Below, one piece after another: positions 27,942 to 36,797 of a DNA stretch of 64,000 nucleotides. Both the position numbers and the translations under genes were made by a program. The stretch lies in NCBI RefSeq assembly GCF_004339765.1, contig NZ_SMGO01000002.1:62001-126000 (forward strand). The letters run 5' to 3'. Each line of letters opens with the position of its first letter. Positions within the stretch are counted from its first letter, which is position 1. This stretch comes from Albibacterium bauzanense (GTDB lineage Bacteria > Bacteroidota > Bacteroidia > Sphingobacteriales > Sphingobacteriaceae). Below the pieces are notes generated by a model that was given only the letters and a program-made list of their open reading frames with translations, made no database searches and was not told where the DNA came from.

Positions 27942-30269
27942 ATGAAGAATTACATAAAAATAGATGAGTGGAATATCATCGAAGAAGGATTTGATCCTAC
28001 TTTAAATAAAATATCAGAAAGTATATTTAGTATCGGTAATGGTCGTTTTGGACAACGTGCTAATTTTGAAGAGTCTTATTCGGGCAATACATTGCAAGGA
28101 AACTACATAGCAGGGATTTATTATCCTGATAAAACACGGGTAGGATGGTGGAAAAACGGATATCCTGAATACTTTGCTAAAGTCTTGAATTCGGCAAACT
28201 GGATTGCAATTCTAGTAGAAATAGAAGGAGAACAACTGGATTTGAATACATGTAAAATTTCAAATTTTAAACGAATCCTTCATATGAAAGAAGGCTATTT
28301 GGAGCGATCTTTTGTTGCTGAATTCAAAAATGGTAAACAAATTAAAGTAAATACTGCTCGTTTTTGTAGTATCGCGGACAGTGAAATTGGTGCTATCCGT
28401 TACTCCATTACTCCTTTAAACTTTTCGGGAATCATAACAATCACTTCTTTAATTGATGGCGATGTTAAAAACAAAGACTCCAATTATGATGAAAAATTTT
28501 GGGATGAAGTTTATCAGGAGATACAAAATGAAGAAGCTTTTTTAACTCTTCGTACCAAGAAGACCGCATTCGACGTATGTACAGGAATCAGCACTTCTAT
28601 TTTCAATGAAGAAAAACCTCTTTCTGTAAAAAGCGAAGCGATTTCCAAAGAAAAGTGGGTAGGGAATCGCATTCAACAAGAAGTGGCAGAAAAAGTAGAA
28701 TATACACTCTATAAATATGCTGCTATTGTTTCATCCGAAAATTATAAAAAGCCTGAACTAGTAGATGCTTGTAAAAAAACTTTGAAGCGAGCAACTGAAA
28801 AAGGTTTTGAAAAACTCTTAGAAGAACAAGAACAAGCCTGGAAAAAGAAATGGGAAGAGAGCGATATCTTGATTGAAGGTGATGCCGCTGCACAACAGGG
28901 TATCCGTTTTAATATTTTTCAACTCAACCAGACCTATACAGGCGAAGATGCAAGATTAAACATTGGACCCAAAGGTTTCACAGGGGAAAAATATGGAGGA
29001 TCTACCTATTGGGATACCGAAGCCTATTGTGTTCCCTTTTATTTAGCAACTGCAGAACAAAAGGTCAGCAAGAATCTATTAATATATAGATATAGACACT
29101 TACAGAAAGCCATTGAGAATGCTGAAAAATTAGGTTTTGAAAAGGGCGCTGCATTATATCCAATGGTAACTATTAATGGAGAAGAATGTCATAACGAATG
29201 GGAAATTACCTTTGAAGAAATTCATCGGAATGGAGCTATTGCTTATGCTATTTTCAATTACATCCGATACACCGGCGATCAAGATTATTTAATTGATTAC
29301 GGGCTGGAAGTGCTCATTGGTATTGCCCGTTTCTGGAGCCAACGTGTGAATTGGAGTGAAGAAAGAAAACAATTTGTTATTTTAGGAGTGACAGGGCCTA
29401 ATGAATATGAAAATAACGTTAATAATAACTGGTACACTAATTTAATGGCTACTTGGTGCTTAAGTTATACTATGGAAGGATTAGCGTATGTTGCAGAACA
29501 ATCACCAACAAAATATCAAACCTTAATTCAAAAAACTAATTTCGATCAAGAAGCCGAAACAGCTCGTTGGAAAGAAATCATAGACAACATGTATTTCCCA
29601 GGCGATGATAGATTGGGAATTTTTCTTCAACAAGATGGATATTTAGATAAAGAACAAACATTAGTAAAAGACCTAAACAGAAAACACTATCCTATTCATC
29701 AAAACTGGAGCTGGGATCGGATTTTACGCTCCTGCTTTATTAAACAGGCTGACGTTCTACAGGGCTTATATTTCTTTGAAGATGATTATGATATCGAGAC
29801 TTTAAGAAGGAATTTTGATTTTTATGAAGCACGTACAATTCATGAAAGCTCTTTATCTCCCTGTGTACACTCTATTTTAGCTGCTAAACTAGGAGATGAA
29901 GAAAGAGCCTATGACTTTTATCTCCGTACCTCACGTTTAGACTTAGACGATTACAACAATGATACGCAAGACGGCTTGCATATTACATCAATGGCTGGAA
30001 CCTGGATGAGTGTAGTAGAAGGTTTTGCTGGAATGCGTGTGAGAAATAATCAATTGTATTTTAATCCAATACTTCCAGAGAAATGGTCTTCTTATTCTTT
30101 TACTATTGGTTTTAGAGGTAGTAAACTAAATATAAGAATTCAAGAAAGTCTTATTAAGATAAGTAATCACTCCGGAAAAGACCTGGTTGTTGTTATTCAT
30201 AATCAAGAATACTCCATTGCAGGGAAAACGAACGTAGAAGTTTCAAGCCTTAAAGACTATCAAAAATGA
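27942..30269 (+). CDS. GH65 disaccharide phosphorylase, probably maltose phosphorylase
   Basis: The 775-residue cytoplasmic enzyme is a full-length GH65 glycoside phosphorylase. It has the N-terminal super-sandwich domain (SIFSIGNGRFGQRANFEE, LQGNYIAGIYYPDKT), a helical barrel with GSTYWDTEAYCVPFYL, and the catalytic acid Glu488 in VTGPNEYENNVNNNWYTN; this position equals Glu487 of the Lactobacillus brevis maltose phosphorylase. HESSLSPCVHSILAAKLG lies near the C-terminal part. It would cleave maltose with phosphate into glucose and beta-glucose 1-phosphate. Trehalose or kojibiose phosphorylases share the fold, but the amylase and SusCDE neighbours favour maltose. Its stop overlaps the next start by 4 bp (ATGA), suggesting coupled translation. 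Confidence 0.92.
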   Translation: MKNYIKIDEWNIIEEGFDPTLNKISESIFSIGNGRFGQRANFEESYSGNTLQGNYIAGIYYPDKTRVGWWKNGYPEYFAKVLNSANWIAILVEIEGEQLDLNTCKISNFKRILHMKEGYLERSFVAEFKNGKQIKVNTARFCSIADSEIGAIRYSITPLNFSGIITITSLIDGDVKNKDSNYDEKFWDEVYQEIQNEEAFLTLRTKKTAFDVCTGISTSIFNEEKPLSVKSEAISKEKWVGNRIQQEVAEKVEYTLYKYAAIVSSENYKKPELVDACKKTLKRATEKGFEKLLEEQEQAWKKKWEESDILIEGDAAAQQGIRFNIFQLNQTYTGEDARLNIGPKGFTGEKYGGSTYWDTEAYCVPFYLATAEQKVSKNLLIYRYRHLQKAIENAEKLGFEKGAALYPMVTINGEECHNEWEITFEEIHRNGAIAYAIFNYIRYTGDQDYLIDYGLEVLIGIARFWSQRVNWSEERKQFVILGVTGPNEYENNVNNNWYTNLMATWCLSYTMEGLAYVAEQSPTKYQTLIQKTNFDQEAETARWKEIIDNMYFPGDDRLGIFLQQDGYLDKEQTLVKDLNRKHYPIHQNWSWDRILRSCFIKQADVLQGLYFFEDDYDIETLRRNFDFYEARTIHESSLSPCVHSILAAKLGDEERAYDFYLRTSRLDLDDYNNDTQDGLHITSMAGTWMSVVEGFAGMRVRNNQLYFNPILPEKWSSYSFTIGFRGSKLNIRIQESLIKISNHSGKDLVVVIHNQEYSIAGKTNVEVSSLKDYQK

Positions 30270-32041
30270 AGATTGCCAATTGCATACTTATTATATTGTT
30301 CGCTGCTCTTAGTATGTCTTGTCAAACTATGAAAAAGAATGCTGAGGTCAATAAAGAGAAGGTTGTACTTTATCAAATGATGGTCCGTCTTTTTGGCAAT
30401 CAAGATCAAACCAATGCCCATTATGGTTCTAAAGAAGAAAATGGAGTTGGGAAGTTTAACGATATTACGACCCTTGCCTTATCAGAAATTAAAAAATTAG
30501 GCGTTTCACATATTTGGTATACAGGTGTTTTAGAACACGCTATGATGACTGATTACACCACTTACGGAATATCATTGGATGATGGGGATGTAGTAAAAGG
30601 AAGAGCAGGATCACCTTATGCCATCAAAGATTATTATGATGTTGATCCTGATCTGGCAGTAAAAGTCGATCAGCGAATAGAAGAATTTGAAGCACTTGTT
30701 AAACGAACACATGCTCTTGATTTAAAAGTAATCATCGACTTCGTTCCTAATCACGTGGCACGTAAATATCATTCAGATAAGAAACCAGCTGGTGTGCGTG
30801 ATTTTGGAGAAGATGACAATAGAAGTAAGGCCTTCAGTGCAACCAACGACTTCTATTATATACCAGGAGAGCCTTTCATAGTTCCCACACAAGAAAGACT
30901 CAGCCTCCCACAATTTGAAGGTGATATCAGAGACGGAAGATTTGATGAGAACCCCGCTAAAGCAACTGGGAATAATATTTTTTCAGCAAATCCTTCTGAT
31001 CAAGATTGGTACGAAACCGTTAAACTAAACTATGGAATTGATTACCAAAATGGTGATAAAGAGTATCTTGAGCCTATTCCTCCAGTCTGGGAAAAGACCA
31101 AAGCCATTTTATTATACTGGGCAGAAAAAGGAGTAGATGGCTTCCGTTGTGATATGGCAGAAATGGTTCCTGTAGAATTTTGGAATTGGGTTATCCCACA
31201 AGTAAAAACGGAATATCCCAACCTTATTTTCATTGCCGAAGCATATAATCCTATGGTTTATGAAAAGTATTTAACCATCGGAAAATTTGACTATTTATAT
31301 GATAAAGTAGGGCTTTACGATGCTTTGAAGCCTTTGATTAAGAATGATGAAGGTGCAAATGTAGAAATGATCCGCCAAAGCAAGAACTTCATCAAAGATT
31401 ATCAAAACCAGTTTTTAAGCTTTTTAGAAAATCATGATGAAGAACGGATCGCTTCTGCAGGCTTCGCCGGGAACCCACTTTATGCACAACCGGCGATGGT
31501 GGTTTCAGCAACAATTTCTGGTGGACCAATTATGCTTTATTTCGGACAAGAAGTGGGTGAGCCTGGAAAAGGGAATGAAGGCTATGGTGGAGAGGATAAC
31601 CGAACTACTATTTTTGATTATTGGGGTGTTCCTGAACATCAAAAATGGATGAACAATGGAAAGTTTGATGGCGGTGGATTATCCACCACGCAAAAAGATC
31701 TGCGTTCATTTTATGGCAATCTATTACGTTTTGTAAAAAATGATCCTGCTATTGTAGAGGGAACTTTTACAGAATTAGAAGTATCTTCCAATACACCTGA
31801 AAAAATATATGCTTTTATCCGCTCTTTTGAGAATCAACACGTATTAGTCCTTGCTAATTTTAATCGCGATTCATCAAATGTAACCATTACGCTTCCGAAA
31901 GAATTACTTACTCGTCAAGATCAAAGCCTCACTATTAAGAAAGTACTCACTGGGAACTCTTTTCAAATAAACTCCTTTAATGATGGAATTTCTTTACAAA
32001 TTGAACCGTCATTCGCCCAAATACTAAAATTTGAACTATGA
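30266..32041 (+). CDS. GH13 alpha-amylase lipoprotein
   Basis: The 591-residue lipoprotein has a signal peptide with cysteine 19 (SMSC). The barrel shows VVLYQMMVRLFGNQ, IIDFVPNHVARKYH, nucleophile Asp296 (GVDGFRCDMAEMVP), acid/base Glu325 (FIAEAYNP) and Asp391 (FLENHDEERIAS). The insert TTYGISLDDGDVVKGRAGSP and the short C-terminal beta domain are typical of Bacteroidota alpha-amylases of this group. It should hydrolyse alpha-1,4-glucans at the outer membrane or in the periplasm; whether it faces the surface is not decidable here. It overlaps both GH65 and the MFS gene by 4 bp, so the block is tightly co-translated. Confidence 0.92.
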   Translation: MKIANCILIILFAALSMSCQTMKKNAEVNKEKVVLYQMMVRLFGNQDQTNAHYGSKEENGVGKFNDITTLALSEIKKLGVSHIWYTGVLEHAMMTDYTTYGISLDDGDVVKGRAGSPYAIKDYYDVDPDLAVKVDQRIEEFEALVKRTHALDLKVIIDFVPNHVARKYHSDKKPAGVRDFGEDDNRSKAFSATNDFYYIPGEPFIVPTQERLSLPQFEGDIRDGRFDENPAKATGNNIFSANPSDQDWYETVKLNYGIDYQNGDKEYLEPIPPVWEKTKAILLYWAEKGVDGFRCDMAEMVPVEFWNWVIPQVKTEYPNLIFIAEAYNPMVYEKYLTIGKFDYLYDKVGLYDALKPLIKNDEGANVEMIRQSKNFIKDYQNQFLSFLENHDEERIASAGFAGNPLYAQPAMVVSATISGGPIMLYFGQEVGEPGKGNEGYGGEDNRTTIFDYWGVPEHQKWMNNGKFDGGGLSTTQKDLRSFYGNLLRFVKNDPAIVEGTFTELEVSSNTPEKIYAFIRSFENQHVLVLANFNRDSSNVTITLPKELLTRQDQSLTIKKVLTGNSFQINSFNDGISLQIEPSFAQILKFEL

Positions 32042-33405
32042 AACGAATAGAGAAACCTACCCTTTCTTTTTGGCAAATATGGAATATGAGCTTTGGATTT
32101 CTAGGAATCCAATTTGGCTTTGCCCTTCAAAACAGTAATGCTTCTCGAATTTTACAAACATTTGGAGCAGATGTAGAACATCTTTCTCTATTCTGGCTAG
32201 CTGCACCTATTACAGGCATGATCATACAACCTATTATTGGACATTATAGTGATCGAACCTGGACCAAGCTAGGAAGAAGAAGACCTTATTTTTTAGTGGG
32301 AGCCTTATTCGCTGCATTCGCTCTTATGGTAATGCCTAATGCCCATTTATTGGCTTATTTACTTCCACCAATTATGATTGGGGCTGGAATGCTCATGATT
32401 ATGGACGCTTCTTTCAATGTAGCGATGGAACCTTTCCGAGCATTGGTTGCAGATAATTTACCTGATAAGCAAAGAAGTCTTGGTTTCTCTATACAAACAT
32501 TTTTAATCGGAACAGGAGCTGTCTTAGGCTCCTGGTTACCTTATTTATTAAGTGAATATTTAGGAGTTTCCAAAGTAGCTCCTCCAGGAGAAATTCCTGA
32601 TAATGTTATTTTCTCTTTTTATGTTGGTGCAGCCACCTTAGTAGCTACTTTGCTTTGGACCGTCTTTACGACCAAAGAATATACTCCAGAAGAGTTACAT
32701 CGTTATGATCCTGCTGAAATCGAGGCAGAATCTGAGACAAAAGGAATACTTAGCATTTTTACTGATTTCTCGAATATGCCTAAGGCGATGAAGCAATTAG
32801 GTTTAGTACAATTTTTCTCTTGGTTTGCTTTGTTTTCTATGTGGGTGTTTTCAACACCAGCTATCGCACAACATGTCTATAAGTTAATGCCTAGCGATAC
32901 TTCGTCCAGCACTTACGCTGATGCGGCAAACTGGGTTGGAATTTTATTTGGAATCTATAATGGTGTTTCGGCTATTTATGCTCTATGTTTACCTAAAATA
33001 GCCAGATTCACATCTCGCAAAATAACACATGCTTTCTCATTAATCATGGGAGGGGTCGGGCTATTATCTATCTATTTTATAGAAGATCCTACTCTATTAA
33101 TTTTCTCAATGATTGGAGTTGGTTTAGCTTGGGGAAGTATTTTAGCAATGCCATATGCTATTCTTTCTAGCTCTATTCCTGCACGTAAAATGGGTGTTTA
33201 TATGGGAATATTTAACTTCTTTATCACTTTACCACAAATTGTAAATGGCTTTTTTGGAGGCATAATCGTAAAAGAGATTTTTGGTGGTCAAGCAATTTTT
33301 GCATTAGTAATGGCTGGAATTCTAATGATTGTTGCCGCAATTTCAGTGTTATATGTACAAGACGAGGAAAGTAATCCTGAAAAAAGCCCTATTCTACCAA
33401 ATTAA
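32038..33405 (+). CDS. MFS sugar transporter (SLC45-like/GPH type), likely maltose importer
   Basis: The 455-residue inner-membrane protein has about twelve hydrophobic segments. Its start SFWQIWNMSFGFLGIQFGFALQNSNASRI and the loop GHYSDRTWTKLGRRRPYF (the DR-x(5)-GRRRP family signature) mark it as the sugar-cation symporter type common in Bacteroidota maltose/sucrose loci. It also shows MDASFNVAMEPFRALVADNLP and GLAWGSILAMPYAILSSSIP. Placed between two GH13 genes and downstream of GH65-pgmB, it most likely brings maltose from the periplasm to the cytoplasmic phosphorylase. The cation used is not predictable here. Confidence 0.9.
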   Translation: MKRIEKPTLSFWQIWNMSFGFLGIQFGFALQNSNASRILQTFGADVEHLSLFWLAAPITGMIIQPIIGHYSDRTWTKLGRRRPYFLVGALFAAFALMVMPNAHLLAYLLPPIMIGAGMLMIMDASFNVAMEPFRALVADNLPDKQRSLGFSIQTFLIGTGAVLGSWLPYLLSEYLGVSKVAPPGEIPDNVIFSFYVGAATLVATLLWTVFTTKEYTPEELHRYDPAEIEAESETKGILSIFTDFSNMPKAMKQLGLVQFFSWFALFSMWVFSTPAIAQHVYKLMPSDTSSSTYADAANWVGILFGIYNGVSAIYALCLPKIARFTSRKITHAFSLIMGGVGLLSIYFIEDPTLLIFSMIGVGLAWGSILAMPYAILSSSIPARKMGVYMGIFNFFITLPQIVNGFFGGIIVKEIFGGQAIFALVMAGILMIVAAISVLYVQDEESNPEKSPILPN

Positions 33406-33423
33406 ACGATTAAAGAACGAGTT

Positions 33424-36033
33424 ATGAAAACGGTGAAGAAATTACTACTCATATTGACAATCCTTAGCCTTGTAGTTTCGGCATGTAAGAAATCAATTGA
33501 TTCGGGAGAGCCAGGAACAGATCCAACACCTATTCCTCCAAATACTGTAACGGGCGGTCTCCTTTCTTTTTCACCTAACTTTCCATCCGGTAAAGAAGCA
33601 ATAACTTTTATTTTTGACGCTTCAAAAGGAGACGGTGGCTTAAAAAACTACACAGGAGATGTGTATGTATATACAGGTGTTATTACTGATAAAAGCAATC
33701 AAGCTGGTGATTGGAAATACAACAAATGGGATTGGGATCAGACCCCTCCCACTGATGTAAAGATGAAAGCTATTGGCGGAGGAAAATACAGTCTTGAAAT
33801 AAAAGATTTAAACACTTTCTACAAAATACCAGCAGGTGAAACCATTTTGAAATTAGCGATCATTTTTAGAAATAGTGATGGCTCCCAAACAGGTAGAAAT
33901 AGTGATGGAAGTGATATATTCTTACCTCTATACAAAGAAAATCAACTCCATATTCGCATTATTTCACCAAGTTTAGAACCTACTTTTAATCCATCTATCA
34001 GTGCTGTCTCTAAAGTAGTGGGAGAAGAATTAGAAGTAAAAGCTATCTCTTCAAAACCTGCAAACCTCAGCTTGTCTTTGAATGGCAAGGTCTTTCAATC
34101 CAAAGACAACGAGAGCACGATCTCTGGAACAATAAAATTAACAGAAAGTGGCAGTCAACTCATTGAAGCAAAGGCTAGTTCTTCAGGCGAAAATGCAGTA
34201 GCCAATTTTGAATTTGCAACTACTGGTGAAGTAGAACAAGCTGAAATACCATCAACAGCCAAGATAGATGGATTTACGCGCTTAAATAATGGTACTTCAG
34301 TTATTCTTACCCTTTATGCCCCTGAAAAGAAAGGTATATTTATTATCGGTGATTTCAATGATTGGAAAGCACAATCCGATTACTTTATGAAGCGCAGCCC
34401 TGATGGAAAACGATGGTGGTTGCAAATAGATGGGCTTGATCCTCAACGCGAATATGCTTATCAGTTTCTGGTAGATGGTACTTTAAAAATTGCTGACCCT
34501 TATGCAGAAAAGATATTAGACCCTGATAATGACACGTATATTCCGGCAGCCAATTACAAGGGTAATAAAACCTATCCCAGTGGTAAAACTACAGGTATTG
34601 TCAGTGTGTTCCAAGGTAAACCTGAATCATATAGTTGGGGAATCAACAATTTTAATCGACCAGAAAAGAATAAACTCGTTATTTACGAATTGCATTTACG
34701 AGATTTCCTAAAAGCAAATAACTATACTACATTAACAGATACCTTATCTTATTTAAAAAGATTAGGTGTAAATGCTCTACAATTAATGCCTGTTAATGAA
34801 TTTGAAGGGAATTCAAGTTGGGGTTATAATCCATCTTTTTATTTCACTCCAGATAAATTTTATGGTAGCCCAGCAATGCTTAAAAAACTAATTGATGAAT
34901 CTCATAAAGCAGGTATGGCTGTTATATTAGACATGGTACTCAACCATTCTTTCGGTCAATCACCCATGGTACAATTATATTTTGATCAAGGCAACAATAG
35001 GCCGGCTGCAAATAGTCCATGGTTTAACGCAATTCCTACCCATCCATATAATGTAGGATATGATTTTAATCATGAAAGTGAAGCGACTAAACAGTTCACC
35101 AAAAATGTTGTGAAATTCTGGATGCAAGAATATAAAATAGATGGCTTCCGTTTTGATCTCTCAAAAGGATTTACACAGAAGAATTCAGGAAGCGATGTAG
35201 GCGGATGGAGCAGCTATGATGCCTCACGTGTTGCTATTTGGAAAGATTACAACAAATACATGAAGAGTCTTGACCCTGATAACTTTTATGTAATATTAGA
35301 GCACTTTGCAGACGATCAGGAAGAACAGGAATTATCAAAAGATGGTATGATGCTATGGAATAACCTAAATGCTAGCTTCAATGAAGCAAGTATGGGTTAT
35401 TTGCCAGGCTCAAACTTCTCAAGAGGATTTTATAATACCCATGGCTTCCAAAGTTCTGAAAACCTAATCTCCTATATGGAAAGCCATGACGAAGAACGGA
35501 TGATGTATAAAAATTTACAATATGGCAATTCCGCAGGCACCTATTCTATTAAATCATTGGCTACCGCTTTAAAACGTCAGGAAATGGCCGCGGCCTTCTT
35601 CTTTGCTATTCCAGGTCCAAAAATGATCTGGCAATTCGGAGAGTTAGGCTATGATCAGTCTATTGAGGAAAATGGCCGCACTGGAGAAAAACCCATCCTT
35701 TGGAACTACAAAGAGAATCCAGACCGAATAAAGCTATATCAGACTTATGCAAAACTCATCGCATTAAAGAAAAGCAAAGCTGTCTTCAATACCACTAATT
35801 TTGAATATAAATTAGATGGAGCTATCAAATATATTATATTGACAGGCACGGAAGAAACCTTGTTTATAGTTGGAAATTTTGGTGTCAGCTCACAAGAAGC
35901 GAAGGTTACTTTACCTAAAACCGCTACTTGGTACAGTCAATTAACAAATGAGCAAATAGCTCTTGCAACAAATAACTATGTCAAGAACCTGGCTCCTGGA
36001 GAATATTATATTTTCAGCGACAAAGCAAAATAA
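33424..36033 (+). CDS. Multidomain GH13 amylase/pullulanase-like lipoprotein with DUF4961 and CBM48
   Basis: The 869-residue lipoprotein (Cys21 in LVVSAC) begins with a proline/glycine linker and a DUF4961-like region (about 40-180, SFSPNFPSGKEAITFIFDAS, then WDWDQTPP). A bacterial beta-sandwich (about 188-265) precedes a CBM48-like domain (about 280-375, GIFIIGDFNDWKAQSDYF). The C-terminal GH13 barrel has YELHLRDFL, VILDMVLNHSFGQSPMVQLY, nucleophile Asp578 (IDGFRFDLSKG), acid/base Glu626 (VILEHFADD) and Asp689 (MESHDEERM). CBM48 before GH13 is usual for debranching or branching-type enzymes, so alpha-1,6 activity is possible; product specificity is uncertain. It closes the operon, 18 bp after the transporter gene. 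Confidence 0.9.
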   Translation: MKTVKKLLLILTILSLVVSACKKSIDSGEPGTDPTPIPPNTVTGGLLSFSPNFPSGKEAITFIFDASKGDGGLKNYTGDVYVYTGVITDKSNQAGDWKYNKWDWDQTPPTDVKMKAIGGGKYSLEIKDLNTFYKIPAGETILKLAIIFRNSDGSQTGRNSDGSDIFLPLYKENQLHIRIISPSLEPTFNPSISAVSKVVGEELEVKAISSKPANLSLSLNGKVFQSKDNESTISGTIKLTESGSQLIEAKASSSGENAVANFEFATTGEVEQAEIPSTAKIDGFTRLNNGTSVILTLYAPEKKGIFIIGDFNDWKAQSDYFMKRSPDGKRWWLQIDGLDPQREYAYQFLVDGTLKIADPYAEKILDPDNDTYIPAANYKGNKTYPSGKTTGIVSVFQGKPESYSWGINNFNRPEKNKLVIYELHLRDFLKANNYTTLTDTLSYLKRLGVNALQLMPVNEFEGNSSWGYNPSFYFTPDKFYGSPAMLKKLIDESHKAGMAVILDMVLNHSFGQSPMVQLYFDQGNNRPAANSPWFNAIPTHPYNVGYDFNHESEATKQFTKNVVKFWMQEYKIDGFRFDLSKGFTQKNSGSDVGGWSSYDASRVAIWKDYNKYMKSLDPDNFYVILEHFADDQEEQELSKDGMMLWNNLNASFNEASMGYLPGSNFSRGFYNTHGFQSSENLISYMESHDEERMMYKNLQYGNSAGTYSIKSLATALKRQEMAAAFFFAIPGPKMIWQFGELGYDQSIEENGRTGEKPILWNYKENPDRIKLYQTYAKLIALKKSKAVFNTTNFEYKLDGAIKYIILTGTEETLFIVGNFGVSSQEAKVTLPKTATWYSQLTNEQIALATNNYVKNLAPGEYYIFSDKAK

Positions 36034-36080
36034 AGTTTAATCTGTTTAATCAATCAAAAGGTAAGAATCAAAAAGTATAA

Positions 36081-36111
36081 TTGCTCTTTTATTTTTTATT
36101 GTGTAAGTTTG
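36081..36111 (+). promoter_or_regulatory. Promoter of the GreA/GreB-like gene
   Basis: TTG(C) at 36081-36084 is followed after 20 bp by TAAGTTTG (36104-36111), a good Bacteroidota promoter. RNA would begin near 36115, giving a leader of nearly 190 nt. Confidence 0.65.
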
Positions 36112-36300
36112 GAAAGATGAATCAAGCATTAACATATAACAGGCTCAGTCTGTATCGAAGTTCCTATTCAAATAAGGAACATACTCGATTCATCAAATTC
36201 CTTATTGTATAAGATAGCTGCATCTCAGCAATCTGTTTCTAAAACCAAATTTCTTACATATTCATTAACCTTATCAGTTTGATAATTAACATACAATAGC
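36112..36300 (+). ncRNA. Candidate structured leader RNA with competing helices
   Basis: The transcript would start with GATGAATC (36116-36123), which is perfectly complementary to GATTCATC (36187-36194). Inside lies GTTCCT (36160-36165) with AGGAAC (36175-36180), flanked by ATCGA (36154-36158) with TCGAT (36185-36189). A competing 9-bp helix joins AATAAGGAA (36171-36179) to TTCCTTATT (36198-36206). A GCTG-CATCT-CAGC hairpin follows near 36216-36230. Several of these pairings exclude each other. I do not recognise the fold as a known riboswitch or 6S RNA. It could equally be an independent small RNA. Confidence 0.4.
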
Positions 36301-36303
36301 TTT

Positions 36304-36690
36304 ATGAAAAATAACACCAATACAGCAGTAGTTTTAAGCGAAGAAGACTTCGAACTACTAAAAAGCTTTGTGACACCTTCTGCAAATGATGAAAACCCAA
36401 TGTCCTTAGCTTATGAATTAAGCCGGGCTAAAGTTGTGAAAAAAGATCAGGTCCCAGAAGGTCAGGTTAGAATAAACTCAAAAGTTACAATCGAAGATTT
36501 AGTGAGTAAAGCTAAAACTACAGTCACTATAGTTCACCCTTCAGATGCTGATATTAAACAACAAAAAATATCTGTTTTAACACCTATTGGTTCTGCACTG
36601 ATCGGCCTTAAAATTAATGACGAAATTGAATGGAAGATGCCTGTAGGCCTAAGAAAATACATCATATTGGAAGTAAGTAACCCTAGTTAG
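36304..36690 (+). CDS. GreA/GreB C-terminal-domain protein (Rnk-like)
   Basis: The 128-residue protein matches the family of GreA/GreB C-terminal-domain proteins annotated as nucleoside diphosphate kinase regulators. Visible features are an N-terminal helix (VLSEEDFELLKSFV), LAYELSRAKVV, VRINSKVTIEDL, the VTIVHPSDAD strand, and the GreA/B-like ending ISVLTPIGSALIGLKINDEIEWKMP. Members bind the secondary channel of RNA polymerase; here the coiled-coil arm of GreA is replaced by a short helix, so transcript cleavage is not expected. It is monocistronic: its own promoter and a long leader lie upstream, and a 48-bp palindromic terminator follows. Confidence 0.82.
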   Translation: MKNNTNTAVVLSEEDFELLKSFVTPSANDENPMSLAYELSRAKVVKKDQVPEGQVRINSKVTIEDLVSKAKTTVTIVHPSDADIKQQKISVLTPIGSALIGLKINDEIEWKMPVGLRKYIILEVSNPS

Positions 36691-36737
36691 TAACTTACTT
36701 TATCAAAGGTTAATCTTTATCCATTACATCTTCCAAC

Positions 36738-36785
36738 TTATAAGAAAGCCCTTCAACAATTAATTGTTGAAGGGCTTTCTTATAA
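36738..36785. terminator. Bidirectional terminator, perfect 48-bp palindrome
   Basis: All 48 bases are self-complementary (centre between 36761 and 36762), forming a stem with AAGAAAGCCCTTCAAC on one side and its mirror on the other. It lies between the convergent GreA/GreB-like gene and the isomerase-like gene and would end transcription from both sides. A perfect palindrome with almost no loop is exceptional. Confidence 0.88.
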
Positions 36786-36797
36786 ATGTATCAAATC

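Noticed and set aside
36034-36303. 6S RNA or tmRNA in the leader region
   Set aside because: The 5' and 3' ends do not pair, there is no large central bubble and no tRNA-like part.
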